In this document: positions 1 through 7,777 of the stretch, piece by piece | How positions within the stretch are numbered: position 1 is the stretch's first letter | Layout: each line of letters opens with the position of its first letter | DNA from: an uncultured Clostridia bacterium | Lineage (GTDB): Bacteria > Bacillota > Clostridia > Oscillospirales > Ruminococcaceae | Length of the DNA stretch: 64,000 nt | Direction: 5' to 3' | Assembly: GCA_947627235.1 (NCBI GenBank) | Contig: CANQVG010000005.1 | Location: 1 to 64,000 of the forward strand | Program-made: the position numbers and the translations under genes | Notes under the pieces: model-generated | Seen by the model: only the letters and a program-made list of their open reading frames with translations | Told to the model about the DNA's origin: nothing | Database searches by the model: none

Positions 1-2
1 CT

Positions 3-569
3 AACCTCGTAAAAGACGGGCTTGCCAAGGATATGATAATCGTATTCCCGAATATGTATGCCTCGTCCGACCCGAATATGGCTCCTTCATTTGACGATAT
101 ATCAAGCGTAATACCTTACGACAATTTCATAAACGACCTTGTAAACGACCTGATGCCGTTTATAAAAGAGAATTATCCGGTGCTGACCGACAGGGACAAC
201 ACCGCCATCGCCGGCTTCTCAATGGGAGGCAGAGAAGCATTGTTCATAGGATTTGAGCGCCCCGACCTGTTTGCCTACTGCGGAGCTATCGCCCCTGCGC
301 CGGGTCTTACACCTATGCGCGACTGGGCTTTTGACCACCCCGGGCAGTACAAGGAGAGCGAACTTACCTTTGAGGGCAAGGAATACAGTCCTAAGCTGCT
401 TATAATATGCGGCGGAACCAAAGACGGCACCGTCGGCGATACATACAAAAAGTATGACGAGATTATGACCCGCAACGGCGTAAAGCACATCTGCTACGAC
501 ATCCCCGATGCCGGACACGAAGGTTCCGTAAAAACCGGTTTCTACAACTTTATCAGGTATATATTCTGA
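3..569 (+). CDS. Dockerin-type carbohydrate esterase, C-terminal part (cut by window edge)
   Basis: Alpha/beta-hydrolase of the esterase D / feruloyl esterase-like type, expected to deacylate plant polysaccharides outside the cell. The open frame runs from the left edge without a start; an internal ATG at 33 is not the true start, because codons 3-32 match the second, complete copy at 17630-18760. Visible are the nucleophile elbow GFSMGG and the closing catalytic histidine in DAGHEG, just before a conserved YNFIRYIF end. By comparison with the full copy, about 190 N-terminal residues (signal peptide, dockerin, start of the hydrolase domain) lie outside the window. The two genes share long identical DNA stretches in opposite orientation. 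The substrate (acetyl or feruloyl) cannot be told from sequence alone. Confidence 0.85.
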   Translation, partial: NLVKDGLAKDMIIVFPNMYASSDPNMAPSFDDISSVIPYDNFINDLVNDLMPFIKENYPVLTDRDNTAIAGFSMGGREALFIGFERPDLFAYCGAIAPAPGLTPMRDWAFDHPGQYKESELTFEGKEYSPKLLIICGGTKDGTVGDTYKKYDEIMTRNGVKHICYDIPDAGHEGSVKTGFYNFIRYIF

Positions 570-636
570 GCCGACAACGGTCTATATCGAAATTCCGCCT
601 CCCCGATGTTCCCGAAACCGGTCATAATTAAAACTA

Positions 637-671
637 AAACCCGCAGAGCGCAAATTGCACCCTGCGGGTTT
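637..671. terminator. Bidirectional hairpin terminator between esterase and GH31 gene
   Basis: AAACCCGCAG (637-646) pairs with CTGCGGGTTT (662-671). The minus-strand reading is followed by a T-rich tract, so it ends the GH31 transcript and can also stop the plus-strand esterase transcript. Confidence 0.7.
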
Positions 672-782
672 ATGACATCACCGCATAATTACTGCCGCGT
701 AAATACTCAGGCATACTTTTATCTTGAGCATTTAAAAACGAAAATAATCTTCCGACACAGCCGTTAGTATTTCACGGATTAT

Positions 783-3155
783 TTATTTTCCGATAATATC
801 CGTTTTGGTTATAATATATCTTTTCTGAGCCTCGCTCTCGGTCATCTGCCAATCGGTGTGCCTTTTTACAGAAATCTCACGCTTTTCGTCATCCCATTTC
901 AGCTCGGTAAGGATATAATTGCCGTTCTCATAACCGTAGCCGTCAAACTCGTCCTCGTAAAGCAAATACTCTGCGTCGCGTCCGGCATAGACCCTCAGAG
1001 CGATTTCTCTGCTTTGCTCCTCGGTTGAAAGCGCCGGCTCAGCGGTAGGTATCACAGAGCCTTCACGCACATAAAGCGGAATCCTGTCAATGGGCGCCGC
1101 GGCGTCTATCCATTGACCGCCCTTATAAAACTCGTTCGTATAAAAATCATACCACCCGCAGTCCTTAGGCAGATAAACCTTTCGGGTCTTAGCGGCGTCA
1201 ATTTTGCGGGACTCAGGCAGATAATACATCGGCTCGGTCACGGGGCAGACCATTATCGAACCGCCGAATATATACTGGTCGGCGATGTCCTTTACCGTTT
1301 CGTCGGAAAACGCAAAGGCGAGATTCTCTATCATCGAGCCGTCGCTGAGCCAACAGTGTCCCGCCGCCGAATAGATGTACGGCATAAGCAGATATCTGAG
1401 TTTATTAGCCTTTATGAGCGCGTCGTAAAACAGAACGTCCGCATTTTCACAGTTCCACAGCTCTCTGCGGCAGTCGGTGCCGTGGCCTCTGAATACAGGC
1501 AGAAACGCTCCCCACTGATACCACCTTGTGAAAAGCTCACGATAGCCAAGATCGTTAAAGCAGCCGTCAAAATCTCCACGCCAATACCAGAACGCGCTCT
1601 TTTTAACGAAAAACGCACCTATATCAGTTGTCCAATACGGCTGGCCGCTTGCGGAAAAATTGAGTCCGGCAGCCACTTGACGCCTTAAAGTATCCCACGT
1701 GGCGGCAACGTCGCCCGACCAGAGAATCGCTCCGAAGCGCTGCTGACCTGTATATGAGCTTCTCGTGAGATTGCAGACGCGCTTACCGCTCATCTCTGCA
1801 CGCTGACCGTCATATATGCCCATAGCGTGATATAGCGGAAAAGCGTTTGTATACTCTGCCGGAAGATGGTCTGCGGTTTCAAAACAGTAGTCAGTATAAA
1901 GTCTTGCGGGTTCTATACGCACGGCATGATTCCACTCAGGAGTGAACGGCTCGCTGTTATCGCACCACCAAGCGTCTGCCCCGAAGCTGAAAAGTCCGCG
2001 CTTGAGCTGATTCCAGTACATCTCCCTGCCCTCTTTGCTGAGAGCGTTGTATATAGTGCAAGCGGGCAGAATATGCCCCGCGGCGCATAATTCGGCGTAA
2101 TCAGCGGTGTTCTGCGAGGGATTCGGCCAGATTGACACCATAAGATGAGTGTGCTTTTTATGGAGATTTTCGGTCAGCGCACAGGGATCGGGGAAGCGTT
2201 TCGGATCAAGGGTTTTCTGCCCCCACTCCCCGTCCGGCCAGGAGTTCCAGTCAAGAACAATGCAGTCAAAACCGATTCCGCGGGAACGGTATTCGTCTGT
2301 AACCTCAAGAAGTTCTTCCTGCGTTTCATACCTCTCCTGCGACTGAATATAACCGAAAGCCCAGCGCGGAAGCATAGCCGCCTTACCTGTTATAAAGCGG
2401 TACTGCGAGACAACGCTGCGCATATCCCCGCCGTACATAAAGTAATAGTCCAGTTCCGGCGCCGCTTCTGAATATATGTAGCTGCCGAGCTCAGAGTCGC
2501 TGAAGATAAGCGGACTGTAAGTGTCGACCAGAATCCCGTAGCCGAGTGACGATACGAGAACAGGCAGCGCTATTTTGCGGTTTGCCTGATGCACAAATAC
2601 GGTTTTCCCTCTCAGAGAGCCGAATCCTTCCTCGTGCTGACCAAGCCCGTATAGCGCTTCGCCGTCCTGAAAATCAAGGTTAAGACGCACGTGAAAACTG
2701 TGACCGTCCTCAACCCGCCTTGCCTCTTTGACGACCTCTTTTACGCCGTCTGCGGTATATACTTTCTCGGTTTCGGCATCTGTCATTCTGTATACGGTAA
2801 AACGTTCAAATTCAACCGAATCCCTGCCGGAATCACGCATTAAAAGCCTGCCCTCGGCGTCGTAATAGCTGTAAGACGCGGTTTTGCGACTGATTTTCAG
2901 CGTCAGCTCCGATGTCCTGACTATAACCTCGGAATCGGTAACATCAAATTCCCATTCCGAGAAGCTCCCGCGCCCGACTGTTCCGGGCTTTAAGGCATCG
3001 GAAAAATCTTTTTCCTGCGTCACCGTGACCCGAACGGTCCTTGGGTTTTTAGGACTGACTCTGTGAACGGCAAAATCAGAAAACAGGAAAAGCTCGTCTT
3101 CTCTGCGCTCGGCGCTTTTTATTTCCGCACTCTGCGGTTTTACGGCATACAGCAT
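783..3155 (-). CDS. Glycoside hydrolase family 31 alpha-glycosidase (alpha-xylosidase or alpha-glucosidase)
   Basis: A 790-residue retaining alpha-glycosidase. An N-terminal beta-sandwich (about 1-250) precedes the barrel beginning near PRWAFGYIQSQ (about 264). The catalytic nucleophile is D399 in WWCDNSEPF, a GH31 variant of the usual WxDMNE, and the likely acid/base is D482 in LWSGDVAATWD. C-terminal beta domains follow from about 590. There is no signal peptide, so the enzyme is probably cytoplasmic and acts on imported oligosaccharides. The start at 3155 has AAAGGAG about 9 bases upstream. The gene stands alone between terminators, with a hairpin-rich region before it. GH31 membership is firm; alpha-xylosidase versus alpha-glucosidase cannot be decided here. 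Confidence 0.9.
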   Translation of the reverse strand: MLYAVKPQSAEIKSAERREDELFLFSDFAVHRVSPKNPRTVRVTVTQEKDFSDALKPGTVGRGSFSEWEFDVTDSEVIVRTSELTLKISRKTASYSYYDAEGRLLMRDSGRDSVEFERFTVYRMTDAETEKVYTADGVKEVVKEARRVEDGHSFHVRLNLDFQDGEALYGLGQHEEGFGSLRGKTVFVHQANRKIALPVLVSSLGYGILVDTYSPLIFSDSELGSYIYSEAAPELDYYFMYGGDMRSVVSQYRFITGKAAMLPRWAFGYIQSQERYETQEELLEVTDEYRSRGIGFDCIVLDWNSWPDGEWGQKTLDPKRFPDPCALTENLHKKHTHLMVSIWPNPSQNTADYAELCAAGHILPACTIYNALSKEGREMYWNQLKRGLFSFGADAWWCDNSEPFTPEWNHAVRIEPARLYTDYCFETADHLPAEYTNAFPLYHAMGIYDGQRAEMSGKRVCNLTRSSYTGQQRFGAILWSGDVAATWDTLRRQVAAGLNFSASGQPYWTTDIGAFFVKKSAFWYWRGDFDGCFNDLGYRELFTRWYQWGAFLPVFRGHGTDCRRELWNCENADVLFYDALIKANKLRYLLMPYIYSAAGHCWLSDGSMIENLAFAFSDETVKDIADQYIFGGSIMVCPVTEPMYYLPESRKIDAAKTRKVYLPKDCGWYDFYTNEFYKGGQWIDAAAPIDRIPLYVREGSVIPTAEPALSTEEQSREIALRVYAGRDAEYLLYEDEFDGYGYENGNYILTELKWDDEKREISVKRHTDWQMTESEAQKRYIITKTDIIGK

Positions 3156-3213
3156 ATATATGATTACTCCTTTTTATTCTTATTAGTTTAGTCCGACGGC
3201 GTTTATCAGATTG

Positions 3214-3334
3214 ATTATAGCATAAAGCCGAAGGCTTTGTGCTATAATTAGCCATCTTTTGCGGTTCCCGACGAAGTCGGGGAGCAAAAGGGCGATTAAA
3301 ATAAACTATAATAATCGCAACGCGATTATTATAG
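3214..3334. repeat. Cluster of three strong hairpins upstream of the GH31 gene
   Basis: The 301-base gap 3156-3456 holds no gene. It carries three consecutive stem-loops: 3214-3229 with 3233-3248 (16 bp, one G-T pair, loop GAA); CTTTTGC at 3256-3262 with GCAAAAG at 3284-3290 around an inner CCCGAC/GTCGGG stem; and a perfect 13-bp stem CTATAATAATCGC (3306-3318) with 3322-3334. The first and third both contain TATAGCATA. None has a terminator-like layout on its own; the function is unknown. Confidence 0.55.
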
Positions 3335-3376
3335 CATATCCGTTCGGCGCTGTAAACCACTGTAAAATAAAAATTT

Positions 3377-3408
3377 GCGGGAAGATTCCGTTTTTAAAAT
3401 CTTCCCGC
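3377..3408 (-). terminator. Terminator of the sigma-serpin operon
   Basis: GCGGGAAGATT (3377-3387) pairs with AATCTTCCCGC (3398-3408). On the minus strand the stem is followed by AAATTTTTATTTT, directly after the serpin stop. Confidence 0.75.
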
Positions 3409-3456
3409 TCAAAGCAAATATTTTTTATTAAAATTCTTAGGCGCAAAAATCAAGAA

Positions 3457-5271
3457 CTACGGTCTGTTCACAACTCCCGCGAAGAGCAGAGCGCCGCCTT
3501 CGCCCGTTATTGCGAAGATAAAGGGGCGGTTGAAGATGATATCGACCGTCTCCTCCGGTGCCGCGCTCGTGGGATTCGCCAGCATAACGGTATATGCCGC
3601 CGCTTCGACGCCGTCTTCGTTTACCGTTACGCGGGCGGCGTGCTTCGCTTCGTCGAGGTAGGCGTTCCCCTCGGTAAACATCGGCGAGAAATCGGCTTTT
3701 TCTTTGTCTAAAACGTCGGTGACGCCGAGCGCCTTGAGGCTGTCGGCGAGGTCGATGTCGCTCGCAACGTCAAATTTCGGCACCGAAAGGTTGAGCTGTA
3801 CGGATTCGATTCTTTCCCAATCAGCGGCTTCCCGATTGTCGAGCGTGAATGCTGCTATATGCCCCGTTGCCTGACCGCTCGCAAGCAGCTCGTCGACGCT
3901 CACACCCTCGTCGGGGAGTATAAGATACATAGTGTTTCTGCCGCATCTGAGACTTACCGAGGTAAATCCGTCGCCGTTATAAATAAAGTCTTGCGTCGAG
4001 CTTCTGTTCATAAAGTCAACGGTGATGTCTCCGCTATCGGCGTGGAATACGTCGGGAGCGGTGTTTTCCTCTTTGAAGGGTTCGCCCCAGTTGCCCTTGA
4101 AATATACCGTTGAAGCGAGCCCGAGGACCGTATCCCGAGTGAATTTGAGCCCGTTCGCCTGCTCTTCGAGCCTGCCGCCGGTGTTGTCGTTTATCCATTT
4201 GCGGAGCATTTCGTTGTAGTCCTCGTCGCCCATAGTCCCGCAGAACGAATCCGCGTAATAAACTTCGGCAAGGGTGTTGACGGTGTCGGCGTTGTAGCTG
4301 CCGAGATAGTCGCTGCTAAGCCAGAGTGAGTTGGCAAGCAGGGTTTTGTCAATGCCGTCATCAATATAGTTCGATTCCCAGACCGCCTCGGCTCGGGTCC
4401 TCACTTCGTCTATGCTTTCGCATCCCAAAAGGTCGAGTATCTGCCCGCGGCTCGTCCCGCCGGTGGTCTCGGCAAGCATCGAGAGCGCGAGATAAAGGCT
4501 TGTCGGCGAGCAGACGCGGTTTTCATTTCCGGAGCCGGAAAGAAGCTGCTCCGCCACTGCGCCGTTGAAGCCGTCGAGCATGCCTTTGTATTCCGAGGAG
4601 AGCTCTTGGCGGCTGCGGAATTGCTCGTACCAGATATTGGACAGCTCGGTGTATTCTTTCTCCGCCGCCTGATAAGCCTGATACTCCTCCTCGGTGTAAT
4701 CGCCCTGTGGGTATTCCGGATATGTCGGGCGCTGCGCCTGCTCCGGCTTCACAACTGCCGCAAGCTGCCGAGCCGCTATATGCTCTATCGGCAGGGGCGA
4801 TTTCGGCAAAGAGCATAGCGTGGTGGTCTGAGATGTAGTGGTTTCGGGGGCTTTCGTCGCAGCGGGCAACTCAGTCTCGGGAACCCGAGTTGTCGGGAGG
4901 TTGGTGGTCGTCTGCTCGGGAGCGGTCGCGGGGGTCTCGGTTGTCGGAGCTTCGGTCGTTGCGGGCGTAGCTTCGGTGTCGAACATACCGTATGCGGTTT
5001 CGTCGCCGTGCGCCGAGGTTATAACGGGCAGCGTGGGCGTTTCGCTCTCCTCCTCCGCAGTCGTTCCGACGGGCTCCGTCTCGGTTTTGACGGGCAGATT
5101 GCCGTCGGGTCTGAAAAGTGCCGCGGCGGTTATTACGACTGCAAACATCGCAGCCGCCGCTACGAACCACCCCGCAAGCCTCGGCTTTCTGCCCTTGGGG
5201 GACTTCTCCGCTCCGTTTATCTGGTCGTCGCGGATATCGGTAATTCCGTTGTAGATGTCTTCGCTGTTCAT
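3457..5271 (-). CDS. Membrane-anchored serpin with anti-sigma-like N-terminus
   Basis: A 604-residue protein in three parts. Residues 1-33 are a short hydrophilic cytoplasmic head, 34-53 a single membrane helix, 55-150 a Thr/Pro/Glu-rich linker, and about 230-604 a serpin (serine protease suicide inhibitor) domain. It ends with the serpin signature NRPFIFAITGEGGALLFAG. The hinge of the reactive loop reads NEDGVEAAAYT (551-561); counting 17 residues from E552 puts the scissile P1-P1' at T568-S569, a tentative assignment. The start ATG overlaps the stop of the ECF sigma gene by 4 bases, so the two are translationally coupled. The position next to sigma and the type II topology suggest that it replaces the usual anti-sigma factor, or simply that it protects surface enzymes from proteases under sigma control. 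The serpin call is firm; the signalling role is inference. Confidence 0.88.
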   Translation of the reverse strand: MNSEDIYNGITDIRDDQINGAEKSPKGRKPRLAGWFVAAAAMFAVVITAAALFRPDGNLPVKTETEPVGTTAEEESETPTLPVITSAHGDETAYGMFDTEATPATTEAPTTETPATAPEQTTTNLPTTRVPETELPAATKAPETTTSQTTTLCSLPKSPLPIEHIAARQLAAVVKPEQAQRPTYPEYPQGDYTEEEYQAYQAAEKEYTELSNIWYEQFRSRQELSSEYKGMLDGFNGAVAEQLLSGSGNENRVCSPTSLYLALSMLAETTGGTSRGQILDLLGCESIDEVRTRAEAVWESNYIDDGIDKTLLANSLWLSSDYLGSYNADTVNTLAEVYYADSFCGTMGDEDYNEMLRKWINDNTGGRLEEQANGLKFTRDTVLGLASTVYFKGNWGEPFKEENTAPDVFHADSGDITVDFMNRSSTQDFIYNGDGFTSVSLRCGRNTMYLILPDEGVSVDELLASGQATGHIAAFTLDNREAADWERIESVQLNLSVPKFDVASDIDLADSLKALGVTDVLDKEKADFSPMFTEGNAYLDEAKHAARVTVNEDGVEAAAYTVMLANPTSAAPEETVDIIFNRPFIFAITGEGGALLFAGVVNRP

Positions 5272-5822
5272 GCTTCAAACCCTTCTTTCTCCAAAGCTTC
5301 TCTGAGGCTCCGTCTGAGCCTCTGCATTCTCTTTGCCGTCTGATTCGGAGTTTCTCCGAAGTCTTCGGCAAGCTCCTTTACCGCGTCTCCGTACCAGTAT
5401 CTGCGGACGAACATCGCGCGGTCGTCCTCTGAAAGCCCGTCGAGCCAGTCCGATATGGTCTTCGCAAGAAGCCTGCGCTCTATCTCGGCGTCGCCCGAAC
5501 TCCCCGGGACGCACTCCTCAAGCTCGCTCAGTATGACTTCGATTCCTGCATAGCGCTTCGCGGCGCGGTTTTTCCTGAACCTGCTTATCGAGATGTTTCG
5601 GGTGATTCTTCCCAGAAACGCCCTCAGTGACGCGGGTCGGTCGGGAGGCATACTGTTCCAAGCGGCAAGATATGTGTCGCTCACGCACTCCTCGGCGTCC
5701 TCGCGGCTTGAAAGAATATTCATCGCCAACCGCCGACAGAACGTTCCGTGCTTCCTGTCCGTCTCCGAGATGGCGTTTTCACTTCTTGAATGATATAGCC
5801 TGATTATTTCGTCGTCTGTCAC
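5268..5822 (-). CDS. ECF-type RNA polymerase sigma factor
   Basis: About 184 residues with the two ECF regions: sigma-2 with the conserved DAEECVSDTYLAAWN helix and sigma-4 with a C-terminal helix-turn-helix (KELAEDFGETPNQTAKRMQRL). I choose the GTG at 5822, which has GGGAGGG 6-8 bases upstream. The longer ATG reading from 5876 has no ribosome site and would cover a good -35/-10 pair. The gene is first in a two-gene unit with the membrane serpin. In this family the downstream gene usually encodes the membrane anti-sigma protein, here apparently carried on the serpin N-terminus. Target promoters are unknown. Confidence 0.85.
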   Translation of the reverse strand: MTDDEIIRLYHSRSENAISETDRKHGTFCRRLAMNILSSREDAEECVSDTYLAAWNSMPPDRPASLRAFLGRITRNISISRFRKNRAAKRYAGIEVILSELEECVPGSSGDAEIERRLLAKTISDWLDGLSEDDRAMFVRRYWYGDAVKELAEDFGETPNQTAKRMQRLRRSLREALEKEGFEA

Positions 5823-5840
5823 GGCTGTCCCTCCCGTTCT

Positions 5841-5868
5841 ATAATATAAGTCGCAATCCATATGACAA
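5841..5868 (-). promoter_or_regulatory. Predicted promoter of the sigma-serpin operon
   Basis: On the minus strand TTGTCA (5863-5868), 16-base spacer, TATTAT (5841-5846). It lies just upstream of the GTG start at 5822, leaves only a very short leader, and argues against the 5876 start. Confidence 0.4.
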
Positions 5869-5933
5869 ATATGCAAAAATTTTCTTTATTTATTATAGCA
5901 AATAATTTTTCAGATGTAAAGCCGCTAACGCCC

Positions 5934-5962
5934 TTGACATCTTTCGGCAAAAGCACTAAAAT
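5934..5962 (+). promoter_or_regulatory. Promoter of the flavodoxin gene
   Basis: TTGACA (5934-5939), 17-base spacer, TAAAAT (5957-5962), 56 bases before the ATG at 6019. Confidence 0.65.
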
Positions 5963-6018
5963 AGTAATAAGATGCGCCGACGCTTTGAGGCGCAGAATAA
6001 ATTCAAGGAGGACATTTA

Positions 6019-6522
6019 ATGAAAACTTTGGTTGTGTTTTATTCTTATTCAGAAAACGGAGATACCGCTCAGCTTGCACGCAGACTCGCGGATGCCGCAG
6101 GCGCAGATATAGAGCGTCTTGAACTTATAACCCCTTATCCCGAAGATTACGATGAAGTTTTAAAAATCAGCAAGACCGAGGTCGAGTCCGGCGCCACTCC
6201 CGCCATAAAGCCTCTTAAGCACAATCCCGCCGACTATGACCTTATCGCCATAGGTACTCCCACTTGGTGGTGTTCAATGGCTCCCGCCGTTCTCACCTTT
6301 ATGAAGAGCAACGACCTCAGCGGAAAAACCGTTCTTCCCTTCACGACTCACGGCGGGCAGACTGGCAACACCGTTGACGACATAAGAAAGAATGCAGTCG
6401 GCGCAAAAGTCCTATCGGGACATAAATTCCGTCTCGACGCTTACGGCGTAGAGTCCCACGCCACTCCCGATGAGGAGATACAGAAATGGCTCGACGCTGT
6501 CAAAGCGTTTGTCGGCAAATAA
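6019..6522 (+). CDS. Flavodoxin family protein
   Basis: A 167-residue single-domain FMN-binding electron carrier of the flavodoxin type. The N-terminal strand leads into the phosphate-binding loop YSYSENGDTAQLA (FMN phosphate); GTPTWWCSMAP carries the aromatic residues expected to stack on the isoalloxazine, and FTTHGGQTGNT forms the other FMN loop. A start at 6019 is set by AAGGAGG 8 bases upstream. It is a monocistronic gene with its own promoter and a following hairpin. Close homologues in Clostridia are annotated only as flavodoxins; the redox partner is not evident here. Confidence 0.88.
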   Translation: MKTLVVFYSYSENGDTAQLARRLADAAGADIERLELITPYPEDYDEVLKISKTEVESGATPAIKPLKHNPADYDLIAIGTPTWWCSMAPAVLTFMKSNDLSGKTVLPFTTHGGQTGNTVDDIRKNAVGAKVLSGHKFRLDAYGVESHATPDEEIQKWLDAVKAFVGK

Positions 6523-6536
6523 TATCGGCTTTCACT

Positions 6537-6571
6537 AAGCGGCGGGAGACTTAACGGTCGGCCCGCCGCTT
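6537..6571 (+). terminator. Hairpin after flavodoxin gene
   Basis: AAGCGGCGGG (6537-6546) pairs perfectly with CCCGCCGCTT (6562-6571). It lacks a clear T-run, so termination efficiency is uncertain. Confidence 0.5.
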
Positions 6572-6613
6572 ATTCAATTACATAAGCCAGTTTCCGGCTT
6601 GTATATATTTGTA

Positions 6614-6642
6614 TTGCTTTTTTGCAAAATATGTGGTATAAT
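6614..6642 (+). promoter_or_regulatory. Promoter of the AraC-type regulator
   Basis: TTGCTT (6614-6619), 17-base spacer, perfect TATAAT (6637-6642), 48 bases upstream of the ATG at 6691. Confidence 0.6.
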
Positions 6643-6690
6643 CTCAAAAAAGACAGTATTATTTTTTTTGCGGCAAAGGAGAGCGCCTAT

Positions 6691-7497
6691 ATGATAAAAA
6701 TCGGCTCCATAGGATATAATCACTCCCACGGCGATGATTTTGTGCTTGACTGCCCTAACGGTCCGGGCGCATGGCTTTTTCTTATTATGAAGTCTCGCGC
6801 GTTTATGAATATCAAAGGCGTGAATTACAGCGTAAAGGCAGGAACCGTGTTTGTACTCGAACCGGACGTTCCCTGCCGCTACGGCTCCGACGGCGAAAAT
6901 TACACCGACGATTGGTGCTATTTCAATATGACTCAGGGAGACGTCGAAATGCTCGGAAAAATGGGCATAGGCATAAACACGCCGTTATACCTCGGCAGCA
7001 TAGACGAGCTTTCACTGCTCGTTTACGAAATCACCGTTGAGTTTTACAGCTCTGATATATATCACGACGAGATTGTCAAGGACTATACCGACATCTTCTT
7101 TAGGCGCATTTCAAGAGGAATCCTGAAAAAATCCGCAGTTGAGGCAAGTCCGACCTCCGAGCAGCGCTCGAGCCTTGCAAATCTTCGTTCGCGCATATAC
7201 CGCGAACCGGGCAGTCTGCCCTCGGTAGCAACCCTCGCCGAAGAATACGGGGTGAGCATTTCGGGTCTTGAACACCTGTATAAAAAGGCTTTCGGAACAA
7301 GCGTCATCAGCGACATTATTGACTCTCGGGTGATATACGCAAAAAGACTTCTTCTGTCGTCGAACATTCTTATATCCGAGGTCGCGGAAAAGTGCGGATA
7401 TAACTGCTGCTACAGCTTTATGCGTCAGTTTAAGCTCAAAACCGGACTTACCCCAACGGAATTCCGAAAAATGGCTGCAACCGGCGAAGGCACCTAA
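6691..7497 (+). CDS. AraC family transcriptional regulator
   Basis: 268 residues: an N-terminal cupin-like sensor (about 1-150), in which a small ligand would bind, and a C-terminal double helix-turn-helix (about 165-265), including LAEEYGVSISGLEHLYKKAF and the AraC signature CGYNCCYSFMRQFKLKTG. The ATG at 6691 has AAAGGAG 9 bases upstream; the in-frame ATG at 6622 lies inside the promoter. A terminator separates it from the following lactaldehyde reductase gene in the same direction, which makes sugar-responsive control of that gene plausible but unproven. Confidence 0.88.
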   Translation: MIKIGSIGYNHSHGDDFVLDCPNGPGAWLFLIMKSRAFMNIKGVNYSVKAGTVFVLEPDVPCRYGSDGENYTDDWCYFNMTQGDVEMLGKMGIGINTPLYLGSIDELSLLVYEITVEFYSSDIYHDEIVKDYTDIFFRRISRGILKKSAVEASPTSEQRSSLANLRSRIYREPGSLPSVATLAEEYGVSISGLEHLYKKAFGTSVISDIIDSRVIYAKRLLLSSNILISEVAEKCGYNCCYSFMRQFKLKTGLTPTEFRKMAATGEGT

Positions 7498-7626
7498 AAG
7501 ACAGTTTTGCAGATTTTGTTACATAATACCGTGAAATAAATTATTGACCGGCAAGCTGAAGTGAATTATCATAACAATATAATTACCGACTATTTCTTCA
7601 AACACTTCTTTACCAAACAGCAAAAG

Positions 7627-7648
7627 GCTCCTTTGTAAGGAGCTTTTT
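7627..7648 (+). terminator. Terminator after AraC regulator
   Basis: GCTCCT (7627-7632) pairs with AGGAGC (7638-7643), then TTTTT at 7644-7648. Confidence 0.75.
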
Positions 7649-7698
7649 GCATTATATGAAAATCTGATACATTTTGCAGAAATACTGTCAAAAAATAC

Positions 7699-7726
7699 TT
7701 GAATTTTTAGGAAAAAATGATAAAAT
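7699..7726 (+). promoter_or_regulatory. Predicted promoter of fucO
   Basis: TTGAAT (7699-7704), 16-base spacer, TAAAAT (7721-7726), about 50 bases before the start codon, within an AT-rich stretch. Confidence 0.45.
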
Positions 7727-7777
7727 AATAATATAAGCATATATGCTTACAAAACTTTTGCAAAGGAGCTATTATCT

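Noticed and set aside
4838-5254. Long plus-strand open frames opposite the serpin linker (and similar opposite gpmI, pgk and the pseudokinase)
   Set aside because: They are shadows caused by codon bias of the real genes on the other strand, with no ribosome sites or recognisable protein content.
5823-5876. Longer ATG start for the ECF sigma factor
   Set aside because: No ribosome site, and the extension covers a TTGTCA/TATTAT pair; the GTG at 5822 has GGGAGGG in place.
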